Shown piece by piece: positions 47,702 to 57,765 of a stretch of DNA of 64,000 nt. Within the stretch, counting starts at the first letter, position 1. Each line of letters begins with the position of its first letter. The stretch comes from Stutzerimonas stutzeri (lineage in GTDB: Bacteria > Pseudomonadota > Gammaproteobacteria > Pseudomonadales > Pseudomonadaceae): positions 124,001-188,000 of the forward strand of contig NZ_JAMOHZ010000007.1 in NCBI RefSeq assembly GCF_024448715.1. Reading direction: 5' to 3'. Under the pieces are notes generated by a model, which was not told where the DNA came from, did not search any database, and saw only the letters and a program-made list of their open reading frames with translations. Made by a program: the position numbers and the translations under genes.

Positions 47702-49207
47702 TCAGTTGTTATAGAGGTCGATAATGGCGCTACCCATATTGACCTGGGTCTTGCTCAGGTCATTACGCGCCTGCTCGATCTTGTGCAAGTAAACCTCATC
47801 GATGTCGCCAGTGACATATTTGCCGTCGAATACCGCGCAATCGAAATTCTCGATCTTTACCTTGCCGCCACCGACCGCGTCGATCAGATCAGCCAGATCT
47901 TGATAGATCAGCCAGTCGGCGCCAATCAGCTCAGCGACTTCTTCAGTGCTACGGTTATGCGCAATCAGCTCGTGGGCACTAGGCATGTCGATCCCGTAGA
48001 CGTTCGGGAAACGGACGGCAGGTGCAGCGGAACAGAAATAGACGTTTTTCGCTCCCGCTTCGCGGGCCATCTGGATGATCTGTTTGCAGGTGGTGCCCCG
48101 CACGATGGAGTCGTCTACCAACATAACGTTCTTGCCGCGAAACTCCAGATCGATGGCATTGAGCTTTTGCCGCACCGACTTCTTGCGTGCAGCTTGGCCC
48201 GGCATGATGAAGGTACGGCCGATATAGCGATTCTTGACGAAGCCTTCTCGGAATTTCACGCCCAGGCGATTGGCCAGCTCCAAAGCTGCAGTGCGGCTGG
48301 TGTCGGGGATAGGAATCACCACATCAATATCGTGATCGGGGCGCTCGCGAAGAATCTTGTCGGCCAGCTTCTCACCCATCCGCAGGCGCGCCTTGTATAC
48401 CGAAACGCCATCCATCAGGGAGTCCGAGCGCGCCAGGTAGACATGCTCGAAGATGCAGGGCGCATAGTGAGGGTTCGGCGCGCACTGACGGGTATGCAGC
48501 TTGCCGTCCGACGTGATGTAAACCGCCTCGCCTGGCGCCAGATCACGGATCAGTGAGAAGCCCAGCACGTCCAGCGCGACGCTTTCGGAGGCGATCATGT
48601 ATTCGACGCCCTGGTCAGTGTGGCGTTGACCGAACACGATCGGGCGAATGGCGTGGGGATCGCGGAAGCCGACGATGCCATAACCGGTCACCATCGCCAC
48701 CACCGCGTAACCACCAACACAGCGCTCGTGCACCTTGGCCACTGCAGCGAAGACGTCCTCCTCGGTGGGCTGCAGCTTGCCGCGCACGGCCAGCTCGTGG
48801 GCGAACACGTTGAGTAGCACTTCCGAGTCGGAATTGGTATTCACATGCCGAAGGTCGGATTCGTAGATTTCCTTGGTCAGCTGATCGACGTTGGTCAGAT
48901 TGCCGTTATGCGCCAGCGTAATGCCATAAGGCGAGTTGACATAAAACGGCTGCGCCTCCGCTGAGCTAGAGCTGCCGGCGGTGGGATAACGGACGTGCCC
49001 GATGCCCATGTTGCCAACCAGGCGCTGCATGTGACGCTGCTGAAATACATCGCGAACCAGCCCATTGTCCTTGCGCAGAAACAGCTTGCCACCGTCACTG
49101 GTCACGATTCCGGCTGCATCCTGCCCACGGTGTTGCAGTACGGTAAGTGCGTCATACAACGCCTGATTGACGTTCGACTTACCGACGATGCCGACAATGC
49201 CACACAT
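47702..49207 (-). CDS. purF: Amidophosphoribosyltransferase
   Basis: A 501-residue enzyme that commits PRPP to purine synthesis by making phosphoribosylamine from glutamine. The N-terminal glutaminase begins [10 protein letters not shown], with Cys2 as the nucleophile after Met removal. The PRTase motif is [13 protein letters not shown]. Ends [13 protein letters not shown] as in other pseudomonads. It lies 87 bases after cvpA, a pairing conserved since both are purine-linked. Confidence 0.97.
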   Translation of the reverse strand: MCGIVGIVGKSNVNQALYDALTVLQHRGQDAAGIVTSDGGKLFLRKDNGLVRDVFQQRHMQRLVGNMGIGHVRYPTAGSSSSAEAQPFYVNSPYGITLAHNGNLTNVDQLTKEIYESDLRHVNTNSDSEVLLNVFAHELAVRGKLQPTEEDVFAAVAKVHERCVGGYAVVAMVTGYGIVGFRDPHAIRPIVFGQRHTDQGVEYMIASESVALDVLGFSLIRDLAPGEAVYITSDGKLHTRQCAPNPHYAPCIFEHVYLARSDSLMDGVSVYKARLRMGEKLADKILRERPDHDIDVVIPIPDTSRTAALELANRLGVKFREGFVKNRYIGRTFIMPGQAARKKSVRQKLNAIDLEFRGKNVMLVDDSIVRGTTCKQIIQMAREAGAKNVYFCSAAPAVRFPNVYGIDMPSAHELIAHNRSTEEVAELIGADWLIYQDLADLIDAVGGGKVKIENFDCAVFDGKYVTGDIDEVYLHKIEQARNDLSKTQVNMGSAIIDLYNN

Positions 49208-49294
49208 GCAAGGAACCTCTCAGTTGTTACAGACTGATCCGGACGTGACACCGGCTCGAAAGCCCACGGCACGCTCGTTGTAAAAATGCTCGTC

Positions 49295-49807
49295 TCAGCC
49301 GGAAGCATCGAGCGAGCCAGCTACCCATTGGCTCCCAAACCCAAGAATCAGATTCTTCGACCAATCAGCGACCAACAAGAAATGTGGCAGCAATGTTGAC
49401 TCACGCCACCAAGGATCCTGTTGCACGGGTGCAAGGCTGAGCAAGCCAACCAGCACCACGATCAGCAGCCCGCCTCGAGCTGCACCGAAGACCATTCCCA
49501 GAAAGCGATCCGTACCGGACAGGCCGGTAACCCGAACCAGTTCCCCTATAAGAAAGTTGACCAGCGCGCCTACGAGCAGCGTCACCACGAACAGAATCGC
49601 GCATGCCGCGATGATCTGAAAGGACGGAGTGCTAATAAACTCGGCGAGATGGTGAGAAAGCGCGCCACCGAACATCCAGGCAACCACACCAGCGATGATC
49701 CAGGTGAGCAGAGAAAGCGCTTCCTTGACGAAACCGCGTTTCAAACTGATCAGGCTGGAGATGACCACAACGGCGATAAACGCCCAATCGACCCAGGTGA
49801 ACGTCAC
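49295..49807 (-). CDS. cvpA: CvpA family inner-membrane protein
   Basis: About 170 residues with four transmembrane helices: TWVDWAFIAVVVISSLISLKRG-type start (SLKRGFVKEALSLLTWI is the family hallmark), then TDRFLGMVFGAARGGLLIV. CvpA is needed for colicin V production and envelope resistance in E. coli; its molecular role is unclear. I favour the GTG at 49807, which gives the usual MTFTWVDW start; a GTG four codons upstream (49819) is possible. It lies between the SPOR gene and purF. Confidence 0.92.
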   Translation of the reverse strand: MTFTWVDWAFIAVVVISSLISLKRGFVKEALSLLTWIIAGVVAWMFGGALSHHLAEFISTPSFQIIAACAILFVVTLLVGALVNFLIGELVRVTGLSGTDRFLGMVFGAARGGLLIVVLVGLLSLAPVQQDPWWRESTLLPHFLLVADWSKNLILGFGSQWVAGSLDASG

Positions 49808-49960
49808 GGGGTTTCCCACAAAGAAGAAAGGCGGCGTATTTTAGCAGAGCACCTGCCAAGGAGTAAGCGCCGCGATCCCCCTTCTGCTGGCCGGAACACT
49901 GACACTGCAAAGCCCAGCTCCAGCGGTTCCGCCTGCAGCGGATGACTCTCAATCCAGGCT

Positions 49961-50581
49961 TCAGCCCTGCTCAGGTTTGAAGCGCACGACGAAACCGTCG
50001 AGCTTCTGCTGACGCTGCAGCTGATCACGCAAGCGATTGGCTTCCGCCCGCTCGACAAGCGGCCCGACGAATACGCGATTCATCCCGTCTGCCGTACGTA
50101 CATAAGCGTTGTAGCCTTGGGAGCGAAGCGTTTTCTGCAGCTTATCGGCGTTCTCGCGACTCGACAGGCTGGCCAACTGCACCGACCAGCTGACCGGTAG
50201 ATTGGCCGTATCCAGCCGCGGCTCTTCCGCTGGCGCTGCCGGCGTTTGAGTGGTGGCTGACTCAGGCTCGGCTGGTGTCGGTTCCGTCCCCGTGGAAGGC
50301 ACCGGAACCTGACTGATGGGAGCTGCCGGCACTTTCGATTCGGCTGTCGGTCCCTCTTCGACGATCTCGAACTCTTCCGGGAAAGGCTCGGCTTCTGGTT
50401 CCGGCACCTCAACGGGTTGCGTCACGATCACAGGCGTAGCAGGCGCCTCTGGCATCTCCGGCGCATCCACAGCGACCTGACGGCCATCGTCTTCACGATT
50501 GAACAGCATCGGCACGAATATCACCGCCAGCGCAACCAGCACCAACGCACCGACGATACGTTGCAGCAATCCTTTATCCAC
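49961..50581 (-). CDS. SPOR domain protein, DedD-like
   Basis: A 206-residue bitopic cell-division protein: short cytoplasmic start (DKGLLQRI), one helix at about 8-26, a proline/glutamate-rich periplasmic linker (about 30-125) and a SPOR domain at 131-206 (SWSVQLASL ... NRVFVGPL ... LDGFVVRFKP). It is likely the pseudomonad counterpart of DedD, binding septal peptidoglycan. Start choice: GGAGGG near 50594 lies ten bases before the GTG at 50581 and seven before a TTG at 50584; the ATG at 50599 overlaps that ribosome site and looks less likely. The start lies inside the end of folC. Confidence 0.9.
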   Translation of the reverse strand: MDKGLLQRIVGALVLVALAVIFVPMLFNREDDGRQVAVDAPEMPEAPATPVIVTQPVEVPEPEAEPFPEEFEIVEEGPTAESKVPAAPISQVPVPSTGTEPTPAEPESATTQTPAAPAEEPRLDTANLPVSWSVQLASLSSRENADKLQKTLRSQGYNAYVRTADGMNRVFVGPLVERAEANRLRDQLQRQQKLDGFVVRFKPEQG

Positions 50582-51878
50582 CAATGCTTTGCCCTCCATT
50601 CGCTGCGTGCCGATCGAGCCAGTCCAGCGCCTCAGCCACACAATAAAAAGATCCGAACAGTAGAATCTCGTCTTCCTCGGAGGCCTGATCGCACTGCCCT
50701 TCGAGCGCCTGAGACACACCTGGGTAGATACTGACGGAGGCGCCTCGTTCCATCAATGTCTCACTTAGCTCGGCAGCGGGACGAGAGCGAGATGACGCGA
50801 GGGGCGCAACGGCCCAGCTGTCGACAACGGGCATCAACGCATCGATCACGCCAGCCAGATCCTTGTCGGCCAGCAGACCGAAAACCGCAAGCCGCCGTCC
50901 ACGTTTTGGCTGCGCCTGGAGCTGCTGGGCCAAGTAAGCAGCCGCGTGTGGGTTGTGTCCAACATCGAGCAGTATCGACAGGTCGCGGCCTTGCCAACGG
51001 ATCGCTCGACGATCCAGGCGTCCGGTAACGCGTGTATTCTGTAGCGATTCAGTCAGCCGCTCCGGCTGCCAGGAAGGCTCAAGCAACGCAAACGCCTGCA
51101 ACGCCAAAGCTGCATTTTCCAGCGGCAGCGCAAGTATCGGCAGATTTCGCAGCTCCAGCAGGTTGCCTGCGCCATCCTGACCACGCCAATGCCAGCACCC
51201 CGCTTCCCTCACCAGATCGAAATCACGCCCGCGCACCAGCAACGGCACAGCGGACCGGGCGGCGCTTTCAAGCAATGATTCTGGCGGGGCAGGATCACCG
51301 CATACGGCAGGTTTTGCGCAACGGAATATCCCTGCTTTCTCGAACGCAACGCTTTCGCGTGTGTTCCCCAGCCATTCGGCATGATCCAGCCCGATATTGG
51401 TGACGACCGCCACGTCGGCATCAACCAGGTTTACCGCGTCGAGACGGCCACCAAGCCCGACCTCCAGAACCACGGCATCCAGCACCCCGCGTTCAAAAAG
51501 CCAAAAAGCGGCCAGCGTACCCATTTCGAAATAGGTCAGAGAAACGGAGCCGCGCGCGCGCTCAACCGCTTCAAATGCTTCGCACAGTGCTGTGTCGCTG
51601 GCATCGGCACCGTTGATACGCACACGTTCGTTGTAACGCAGCAGATGCGGTGAGCTGTAAACGCCGACCCTCTTGTCTTGCCCTGCCAGCATTTGGGCGA
51701 TGAATGCGCAGGTCGAGCCCTTGCCATTAGTACCGGTAACAGTGACGACTTGCGGGGCCGGACGCGTCAGCCCGAGCCTCGTCGCTACCTCACGGCAACG
51801 ATCAAGGCCCATATCGATGGCGGTAGGGTGCAGCCGCTCGAGGTAATCGAGCCAATCCTGCAGACTCCGCTGGATCAT
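50574..51878 (-). CDS. folC: Dihydrofolate synthase/folylpolyglutamate synthase
   Basis: A 434-residue Mur-ligase-family enzyme that joins glutamate to dihydropteroate and extends polyglutamate tails on folates. The ATP loop is [33 protein letters not shown] and DVGHNPHAA are the other family motifs. The start overlaps the accD stop (ATGA, 51875-51878), and its own end overlaps the SPOR gene start. Confidence 0.96.
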   Translation of the reverse strand: MIQRSLQDWLDYLERLHPTAIDMGLDRCREVATRLGLTRPAPQVVTVTGTNGKGSTCAFIAQMLAGQDKRVGVYSSPHLLRYNERVRINGADASDTALCEAFEAVERARGSVSLTYFEMGTLAAFWLFERGVLDAVVLEVGLGGRLDAVNLVDADVAVVTNIGLDHAEWLGNTRESVAFEKAGIFRCAKPAVCGDPAPPESLLESAARSAVPLLVRGRDFDLVREAGCWHWRGQDGAGNLLELRNLPILALPLENAALALQAFALLEPSWQPERLTESLQNTRVTGRLDRRAIRWQGRDLSILLDVGHNPHAAAYLAQQLQAQPKRGRRLAVFGLLADKDLAGVIDALMPVVDSWAVAPLASSRSRPAAELSETLMERGASVSIYPGVSQALEGQCDQASEEDEILLFGSFYCVAEALDWLDRHAANGGQSIGG

Positions 51879-52768
51879 GCGCCAGCCGTCACCAATGCGG
51901 GTTCGGCCGGTGTCGGCAGCTGTTGCAGCTGAGCGAGGAGACGGGATAGACGAGCACGCAGTTCGGCGCGCGGGATGATTAGATCAATGGCACCGTGATC
52001 AAGGAGGAATTCGCTGCGCTGGAACCCTTCCGGCAGTTTCTCGCGAACTGTCTGCTCGATGACTCGCGGCCCGGCAAAGCCGATCAGCGCCTTGGGCTCT
52101 GCAACGATAACGTCGCCGAGCATTGCCAGACTAGCCGATACGCCGCCGTAAACCGGGTCGGTAAGCACAGAAATGAATGGCAGTCCCTCTTCACGCATAC
52201 GGGCTAATACTGCGGAGGTCTTGGCCATTTGCATTAGCGAGATCAGGGCTTCCTGCATCCGTGCGCCGCCGGAGGCAGCGAAGCAGACCAATGGGCATCG
52301 CTGCTCGAGCGCTGCATTCGCCGCACGAACGAAGCGCTCGCCAACGATCGCTCCCATGGAGCCGCCCATGAAGGAGAACTCGAACGCACAGGCTACGACC
52401 GGCATGCTAGACAGCGTTCCGCGCATAGCGATCAGGGCGTCCTTTTCACCGGTCTGCTTCTGGGCAGCGGAGAGGCGATCCTTGTATTTCTTGCTATCAC
52501 GAAACTTCAGACGGTCGACAGGCTCCAGATCGGAACCGAGTTCCTCGCGTCCGTCTTTGTCGAGAAATATATCCAGGCGCGTACGCGCATCGATACGCAT
52601 GTGATGCTGGCACTTGGGGCAGACATCCAGCGTTTTTTCCAGCTCTGGGCGATACAGCACCGCCTCGCATGATGGACACTTGTGCCATAAGCCTTCAGGC
52701 ACTGAGCTTTTCTGCGTTTCCGAGCGCATGATCGAAGGGATCAGCTTGTCTACCAGCCAGTTGCTCAT
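51875..52768 (-). CDS. accD: Acetyl-CoA carboxylase, carboxyltransferase beta subunit
   Basis: A 297-residue subunit of the enzyme that makes malonyl-CoA for fatty-acid synthesis. An N-terminal zinc ribbon (CPSC and CPKC, about residues 30-55) precedes the crotonase-fold carboxyltransferase domain ([36 protein letters not shown]). I placed the start at the ATG at 52768, with GGAG nine bases upstream; a GTG five codons earlier is in frame. 218 bases with no recognisable feature separate it from trpF. Confidence 0.97.
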   Translation of the reverse strand: MSNWLVDKLIPSIMRSETQKSSVPEGLWHKCPSCEAVLYRPELEKTLDVCPKCQHHMRIDARTRLDIFLDKDGREELGSDLEPVDRLKFRDSKKYKDRLSAAQKQTGEKDALIAMRGTLSSMPVVACAFEFSFMGGSMGAIVGERFVRAANAALEQRCPLVCFAASGGARMQEALISLMQMAKTSAVLARMREEGLPFISVLTDPVYGGVSASLAMLGDVIVAEPKALIGFAGPRVIEQTVREKLPEGFQRSEFLLDHGAIDLIIPRAELRARLSRLLAQLQQLPTPAEPALVTAGA

Positions 52769-52986
52769 GCTTTTGTTCTCCACAGCTTTTCAGTCCCGGC
52801 ACGTATCGACTGCACGCACTAGGCAAATTTATCGTTGCGACCGGTCTCCAGTCGGAGCTCACTGCGTCACGTTGGCGATGGACCGGAGGGCCCTACCGCT
52901 GAACTCGATCCCTATTCAATGTCGAGATCGACTGCGGGCTCGCCAATCCAGCGAATGGTAACTGGACGGCAAGGACCCTTGGTTCG

Positions 52987-53610
52987 TCACATTGCCGCTC
53001 TAACCCGTCGAACAAATTCACGTACGCTCTCAGCATTCTTGACGCCTTTGCGCAGCTCTACCCCACCACTGACGTCGACCGCGAACGGTCGCACCTGGGC
53101 AATGGCCTGTTGCACATTCTGCGGGGTAAGCCCGCCAGCAAGGATAAGAGGCTTGGGTAGATCAGCAGGAATCAGGGACCAATCAAACACAACCCCTGTC
53201 CCGCCTGGAATGCCAGAAACAAAGGTGTCTAGCAGAACCGCGCTAGCGCCCGCATAGCGAGCCGCCTGGCCGCGAATGTCATCACCAGCCCTGACCCGAA
53301 GCGCCTTGTACCAAGGCCGGTGGAAGCCTTCACAGTCGGCAGGTGTTTCATCCCCGTGAAATTGCAACATATCCAGCGATACCGCATCGAGCGTTTCGTT
53401 GAGTTCGCAGCGCGACGCATTGACGAACAAGCCAACCGTGGTAACAAAAGGAGGTAGCGCGGCAATGATCGCGCGCGCCTGTTGAATACTTACCGCTCGC
53501 GGGCTCTTGGCATAGAACACCAAGCCGATCGCATCGGCTCCCGCGTCGGCAGCAACAAGCGCGTCCTCAACGCTGGTGATTCCACATATCTTGCTACGGA
53601 CGATGGCCAA
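52987..53610 (-). CDS. trpF: Phosphoribosylanthranilate isomerase
   Basis: A 207-residue TIM-barrel enzyme of tryptophan synthesis, converting phosphoribosylanthranilate to its carboxyphenylamino-deoxyribulose form. The catalytic cysteine is in SKICGIT at the end of the first strand, with the catalytic aspartate in [19 protein letters not shown] and AVDVSGGVE form the phosphate site. It is separated from the rest of trp, as usual in pseudomonads, and lies 113 bases after truA. Confidence 0.96.
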   Translation of the reverse strand: MAIVRSKICGITSVEDALVAADAGADAIGLVFYAKSPRAVSIQQARAIIAALPPFVTTVGLFVNASRCELNETLDAVSLDMLQFHGDETPADCEGFHRPWYKALRVRAGDDIRGQAARYAGASAVLLDTFVSGIPGGTGVVFDWSLIPADLPKPLILAGGLTPQNVQQAIAQVRPFAVDVSGGVELRKGVKNAESVREFVRRVRAAM

Positions 53611-53723
53611 CGGCAGCTACCTGCGATAAAAGACCTCGGATGGTAACAAAAGCGCCACAGGCTGCAACCTGCTTCGCGCTGAGAGCGACTCCGCTTTTCC
53701 ATGAACGCTTCCGACAATCCCAG

Positions 53724-54593
53724 CTATCCCGGATACGTTCGCACGTCCGGCAAGCCCGACAAAAAGTGCGGCCCGAGATAGCGTTCAGGCAATGCGAACT
53801 CGTCAGGGTAATCCACCTGAACGAGATACAGACCGTAGGGATGCGCAGTGACCCCACCGGTTCGCCGTATTCGCGATTCGAGTACTTCTCGCGCCCATTC
53901 CACAGGACGCTCGCCCGCGCCAATGGTCATCAGCACACCGGCAAAGTTACGCACCATATGATGTAAAAAAGCGTTGGCACGGACATCGATCACGATAAGC
54001 CGGCCGTACTCGAGCAACTCCAGGTGATGAATGGTTTTGATTGGCGATTTCGCCTGGCATTGACGCGCCCGGAAGGCACTGAAGTCGTGTGTGCCCACGA
54101 ATGCTCGGGCCGCTTCGCGCATGCGCGCGACATCCAGCGGACGATGGTTCCAAGTCACCTCTTCGGCGAGGTGCGCCGGTCGAATCTGGTCGTTGTAGAT
54201 GACATAGCGATAACGACGCGCCATGGCGCTGAAACGTGCGTCGAAACGCTTGGGCATTTCCTTGGCCCAAGCCACGCTAATGTCACCTGGCAAGTTCATG
54301 TTCGCGCCCATTACCCAGGCGTGCATGGAACGTGTCACTGGCGTATCGAAGTGCACGACCTGGGCGCAGGCGTGAACGAGAGCGTCCGTACGCCCAGCAC
54401 AACTCAGCACTACCGGATGACCGCCGGCAACCTTGCTTAATGCGTTTTCCAGCGATAGCTGGATAGACGGCACACCATCGCGCTGGCGCTGAAAACCCCG
54501 ATACCGCGAACCTTTATATTCGACGCCAAGAGCAATTCTGAAAACGTCAGCGGCAGCCGATGTGGCTGCCGCTTCAGGTACTGCTTCGATCAT
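53724..54593 (-). CDS. truA: tRNA pseudouridine synthase A
   Basis: A 289-residue enzyme that forms pseudouridine at tRNA positions 38-40. The catalytic aspartate is in CAGRTDALVHACAQVVHF; most TruA proteins have glycine where this one has leucine after DA. MARRYRYVIYN, ANAFLHHMVRN and GLYLVQVDYP are the other conserved blocks. It begins two bases after the fimV stop, so the two are probably co-transcribed. Confidence 0.95.
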   Translation of the reverse strand: MIEAVPEAAATSAAADVFRIALGVEYKGSRYRGFQRQRDGVPSIQLSLENALSKVAGGHPVVLSCAGRTDALVHACAQVVHFDTPVTRSMHAWVMGANMNLPGDISVAWAKEMPKRFDARFSAMARRYRYVIYNDQIRPAHLAEEVTWNHRPLDVARMREAARAFVGTHDFSAFRARQCQAKSPIKTIHHLELLEYGRLIVIDVRANAFLHHMVRNFAGVLMTIGAGERPVEWAREVLESRIRRTGGVTAHPYGLYLVQVDYPDEFALPERYLGPHFLSGLPDVRTYPG

Positions 54594-54595
54594 GG

Positions 54596-57331
54596 TCAGG
54601 CTAGTTTGGCGAGCATCTCGCGCGCCTCTTGCTGCTGATTGTCGCTACCTTCGCTCATGACCTCATCGAGGATATCGCGCGCACCTTCAGCATCACCCAT
54701 ATCGATGTAGGCGCGAGCGAGGTCCAGCTTGGTAGTGGTTTCGTCTGTGTCGGAGAAGAAATCGAAGTCATCGTCAAGCGACTCCGATCCCGACTCAACA
54801 GGCGCAGGAGCCGAGGCTACCTCAGGCTGGTCGAGCGGCTCCCCCAAATCATTCGACAGGTCGTCCAGCTCGGCTTCGACCTCATTCAGTTCGGAGGTGA
54901 AAGTATCCGGCGTCGCTTCTTCGGCGGGCTCGTCACCTAGCGACAGGTCGAACTCATCCGGCATGTCAGCGGGCTGTGCCGAATCGGAAAGTTCGAAATC
55001 GAACTCATCTGCGGCAGGCTCGAGCGACGCAGGTGCTGACGGTGCGTCATCGAGACTCAGCATCAACTCTTCATTAGCCGGTGTTGCCGGCTGATCATCA
55101 TCGAGATCAAGCGAGAAGCCTGCGAGCTCACCCTCAAGGGACACATCATTCGGCTTCGACGATTTTTCCACATCGAAAGAGAAGTCATCCATGGCTTGCT
55201 CTTGCGTCGCTGCATCAAGACCAAGTTCGTCAAAGCTGAGTTCATCTAGTTCTGGAGCGGCGTCGCTAGTCGGCGCGACTGCAGTCTCCGACAGGCCGTC
55301 GTCCAGTTCAAGATCGTCAAAATTAAGATCGAAGGCTTCGTCGGTGCCTTGCTCTGCAACGGAGGCAGGGGCAGGCTCGTCGAGCTCGAGATCATCCAGG
55401 CTGAAACTATCGAAACCCTCATCACTTGCGGCGACTGCTGCGGTGCCAGTAGCGGCTGCGGCAACCATCGCAGGGTATCTGTTCTTTATCTGGTCGATAC
55501 CGGCCGAAGCGCCTCCGATGTCACGAAGCTCCGCCTCTTGCCGCGCGAAACCATCGCGATCACCGAGTTCGGCGTAAACCTCCATCAACTTCAGACGCAA
55601 ATCGCTGCGCTGCGGCTCATCGTTCAGCGCATTTTGCAGGAGATCAACAGCCTGGTTAAAACGACCATAGGCGATGTAAATATCGGCTTCGGCAAGCGGG
55701 TCGTTACTGGCGCCAGCAAGCGAGTCGGAGGAACTGTTGTCGAAATCTACCGCAGCGCCCTGATCGGCCGCTTCGATATCAGATGAATCGAGCCCCCGCT
55801 CAGCTACGTAGAGATTGTCCGGTGCGCTATCGGCTAACAGGCTTTCCTGCAGTTCAGCCTCTTTCATGGCATTACGACGAGACAACGCCATCAAGCCGAC
55901 AAGCAGTAGCAATAGCGCACTACCGCCCAGCACGCCGAGCAGAACAGGATTGGCCATCAGTTCGTCGACGTAGCTATCTTCCTTCGGCTCTTCAGCAACT
56001 GTAGCCGGTGCGGCAGTGGGCGCCTGTTCGGCAGACTCAGAGGTCGCTACTGGCTGGTTCTGAGGCGCTTGGGGCGCCGAGGTTTCAGGGGCAATTCCGG
56101 GCTCGGCATTTGCCTCAGGTGCGGGCTCGCCGGATTCTGGCGCAACATCAGCGCTTGGATCGACCGGAGGATTTACCGATGCCGCCGCATCAGTCCCTGG
56201 CTCTGCTCCGGTCGCTAGCTGGGCCTGTAGTTTGGCAAGCTGATCGTCTTTGAGCTGCATTAAACGTTGCAGCTTGTCCAGTTGGCCTTGGAGATCGCTG
56301 AGGCGATCGTTGAGATCCAGATTCTCACGGCGACTTGAATCGAGGCTTTCCTCGGTAGTGGCGAGCCTGTCGCGCAGAGCTTTGGTGTCTTCGCCGGTAC
56401 CGCTATCGCTGCCTGTCGTGGAAGTGCCTGTTTCCGGTGCAACCAGTCGCAGATTATCGCCCTGCTCGCTGCGAGATGGTGCAGCCCCGGCCGAGCTACG
56501 CTGAGTGGCGTCGAGCTGACGCGCACCTGCAGCAACCGAACCCGCGCCCTGGCGCCAGCTGGCGTTCTGTTGCGCAACTTGCTGAATCGCTTCCGCTTGC
56601 GAGCGGCTGCCAATTTGCTCGGCGTTGGGCAGCCGAAGCACCTGCCCGTTCTTCATTCGATTGATGTTGCCGCCAATGAAAGCGTCTGGATTCAGGTCCT
56701 GAATGGCCAGCATGGTCTGATGCACGGTTCCGCCCTGACGCGCGCGCTCGGCGACTTCCCAAAGCGTGTCATTCGGGGTGACCTTGTACTGATCACCCTG
56801 CAGCGAAGAGGTACTAGCGGGAGCGCTCAGAGGTGTAGATCGGGTTGCCGCTCGAGACGCCGAGCTCGGTCGAGAAACGGGAGCGGCAATCGGCAGCTGG
56901 GGTGCGACGGCAGCAGCGATTTCCGGAGAATAAAGCGGCGGGTCCAGCAGCAAGGTGTATTCGCGCAGAAGACGGCCACTCGGCCAGAGAACTTCGACGA
57001 GGAAATTCAGATAGGGTTCGCGAACCGGTTTTGTCGATGAAATTCGAATGACGCTCTTGCCGTCAGGACGCAAAACAGGGGTAAAGGTCAGGTCCGTCAG
57101 AAAATATTGGCGATCAACTCCAGCCCGATTGAAATCCTCGGCAGAAGCTAGAACCGGAACCACCTCACCCGGGGCCAACGTTTTCGCATCCAGCAGTTCG
57201 ATTTCAGCGACCAGCGGTTGGTTAAGCGCCGACTTCAGCGTGACCTCCCCCAGCCCCAGCGCATAAGCCATTTCGGAAGTCAGCGCGGTAGCAGCCGCGA
57301 TTGCCAGTACCAGATTGCGAACCCGAACCAT
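54596..57331 (-). CDS. fimV: FimV-like polar/pilus assembly protein
   Basis: A 911-residue inner-membrane protein that localises type IV pilus and signalling components at the pole in pseudomonads. Signal sequence about 1-24, conserved FimV N domain about 25-135 (LGLGEVTLKSALNQPLVAEI), LysM peptidoglycan-binding domain about 181-236, coiled coil about 310-375, one transmembrane helix near 465-485, then a long acidic region with repeated phrases such as FDLNFDDLELDD and LDELSFDELGLD, a TPR segment and the C-terminal FimV motif (LDLARAYIDMGDAEGARDIL). AAGGG precedes the ATG. Confidence 0.95.
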   Translation of the reverse strand: MVRVRNLVLAIAAATALTSEMAYALGLGEVTLKSALNQPLVAEIELLDAKTLAPGEVVPVLASAEDFNRAGVDRQYFLTDLTFTPVLRPDGKSVIRISSTKPVREPYLNFLVEVLWPSGRLLREYTLLLDPPLYSPEIAAAVAPQLPIAAPVSRPSSASRAATRSTPLSAPASTSSLQGDQYKVTPNDTLWEVAERARQGGTVHQTMLAIQDLNPDAFIGGNINRMKNGQVLRLPNAEQIGSRSQAEAIQQVAQQNASWRQGAGSVAAGARQLDATQRSSAGAAPSRSEQGDNLRLVAPETGTSTTGSDSGTGEDTKALRDRLATTEESLDSSRRENLDLNDRLSDLQGQLDKLQRLMQLKDDQLAKLQAQLATGAEPGTDAAASVNPPVDPSADVAPESGEPAPEANAEPGIAPETSAPQAPQNQPVATSESAEQAPTAAPATVAEEPKEDSYVDELMANPVLLGVLGGSALLLLLVGLMALSRRNAMKEAELQESLLADSAPDNLYVAERGLDSSDIEAADQGAAVDFDNSSSDSLAGASNDPLAEADIYIAYGRFNQAVDLLQNALNDEPQRSDLRLKLMEVYAELGDRDGFARQEAELRDIGGASAGIDQIKNRYPAMVAAAATGTAAVAASDEGFDSFSLDDLELDEPAPASVAEQGTDEAFDLNFDDLELDDGLSETAVAPTSDAAPELDELSFDELGLDAATQEQAMDDFSFDVEKSSKPNDVSLEGELAGFSLDLDDDQPATPANEELMLSLDDAPSAPASLEPAADEFDFELSDSAQPADMPDEFDLSLGDEPAEEATPDTFTSELNEVEAELDDLSNDLGEPLDQPEVASAPAPVESGSESLDDDFDFFSDTDETTTKLDLARAYIDMGDAEGARDILDEVMSEGSDNQQQEAREMLAKLA

Positions 57332-57481
57332 TATGTAAATCCCTTGTTTTAACTTTTCTCGGATCGTCGAGAGGGTCTTATAGTCACTGCCTGCGCCCGC
57401 CTAGTGGCGGCTCCCCGTCAGCGATAAGCCTAAACAGCGTTGTTAGCTAGAATAGTTCTTCGAATTTCCGGTAAGTATCTT
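57332..57481. other. fimV upstream region
   Basis: First part of the 434-base gap between fimV and asd. It contains the fimV ribosome site, a small hairpin (CCGCC TAGT GGCGG, 57397-57410) and a possible -10 (TATAAG on the minus strand around 57380) without a good -35. Nothing more is recognisable. Confidence 0.4.
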
Positions 57482-57583
57482 TTACAGATAGTGTTTTATC
57501 AACAACTCACCAGACCGCACGGCATTGAGCGCCGCGCCTTTTGGTACGTTATCAGACACAATCCACAAATTGTGTTCGCGTAC
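57482..57583 (-). pseudogene. C-terminal remnant of a second aspartate-semialdehyde dehydrogenase-like gene (usg/asd2)
   Basis: Thirty-three codons ending at a stop encode REHNLWIVSDNVPKGAALNA and then VRSGELLIKHYL. This is the C-terminal signature of the USG-1/Gram-positive-type Asd family (LWxVxDNxxKGAALNAVxxAELL). The ~250 residues that should precede it are missing; upstream sequence in the same frame (rich in Cys, Arg and Pro) is not homologous and soon meets the asd terminator. In P. aeruginosa a complete asd-like gene stands here between asd and fimV (from memory PA3116). I infer deletion of that gene, leaving only its tail. Confidence 0.65.
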
Positions 57584-57713
57584 AGCAGGCAGGCCGCAAT
57601 GCGACCGCCAGCATCCAGGACGCTCTGCGTGATTGGATCTGCTTTCAGCGTTAGGGTTACTGTCCGCTGGTCTCATTGCGGCGGCAGATAGGAAGAAGGA
57701 CACCCTTTCGCAT

Positions 57714-57749
57714 AAAAAAAGCGCCGCGGCACAGCCGGGGCGCTTTTTT
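57714..57749 (-). terminator. Terminator of asd
   Basis: GCGCC/GGCGC stem extended by GGC/GCC, flanked by A7 and T6, 17 bases beyond the asd stop. It can act on both strands. Confidence 0.85.
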
Positions 57750-57765
57750 GCCAGCCCATTCTGGC

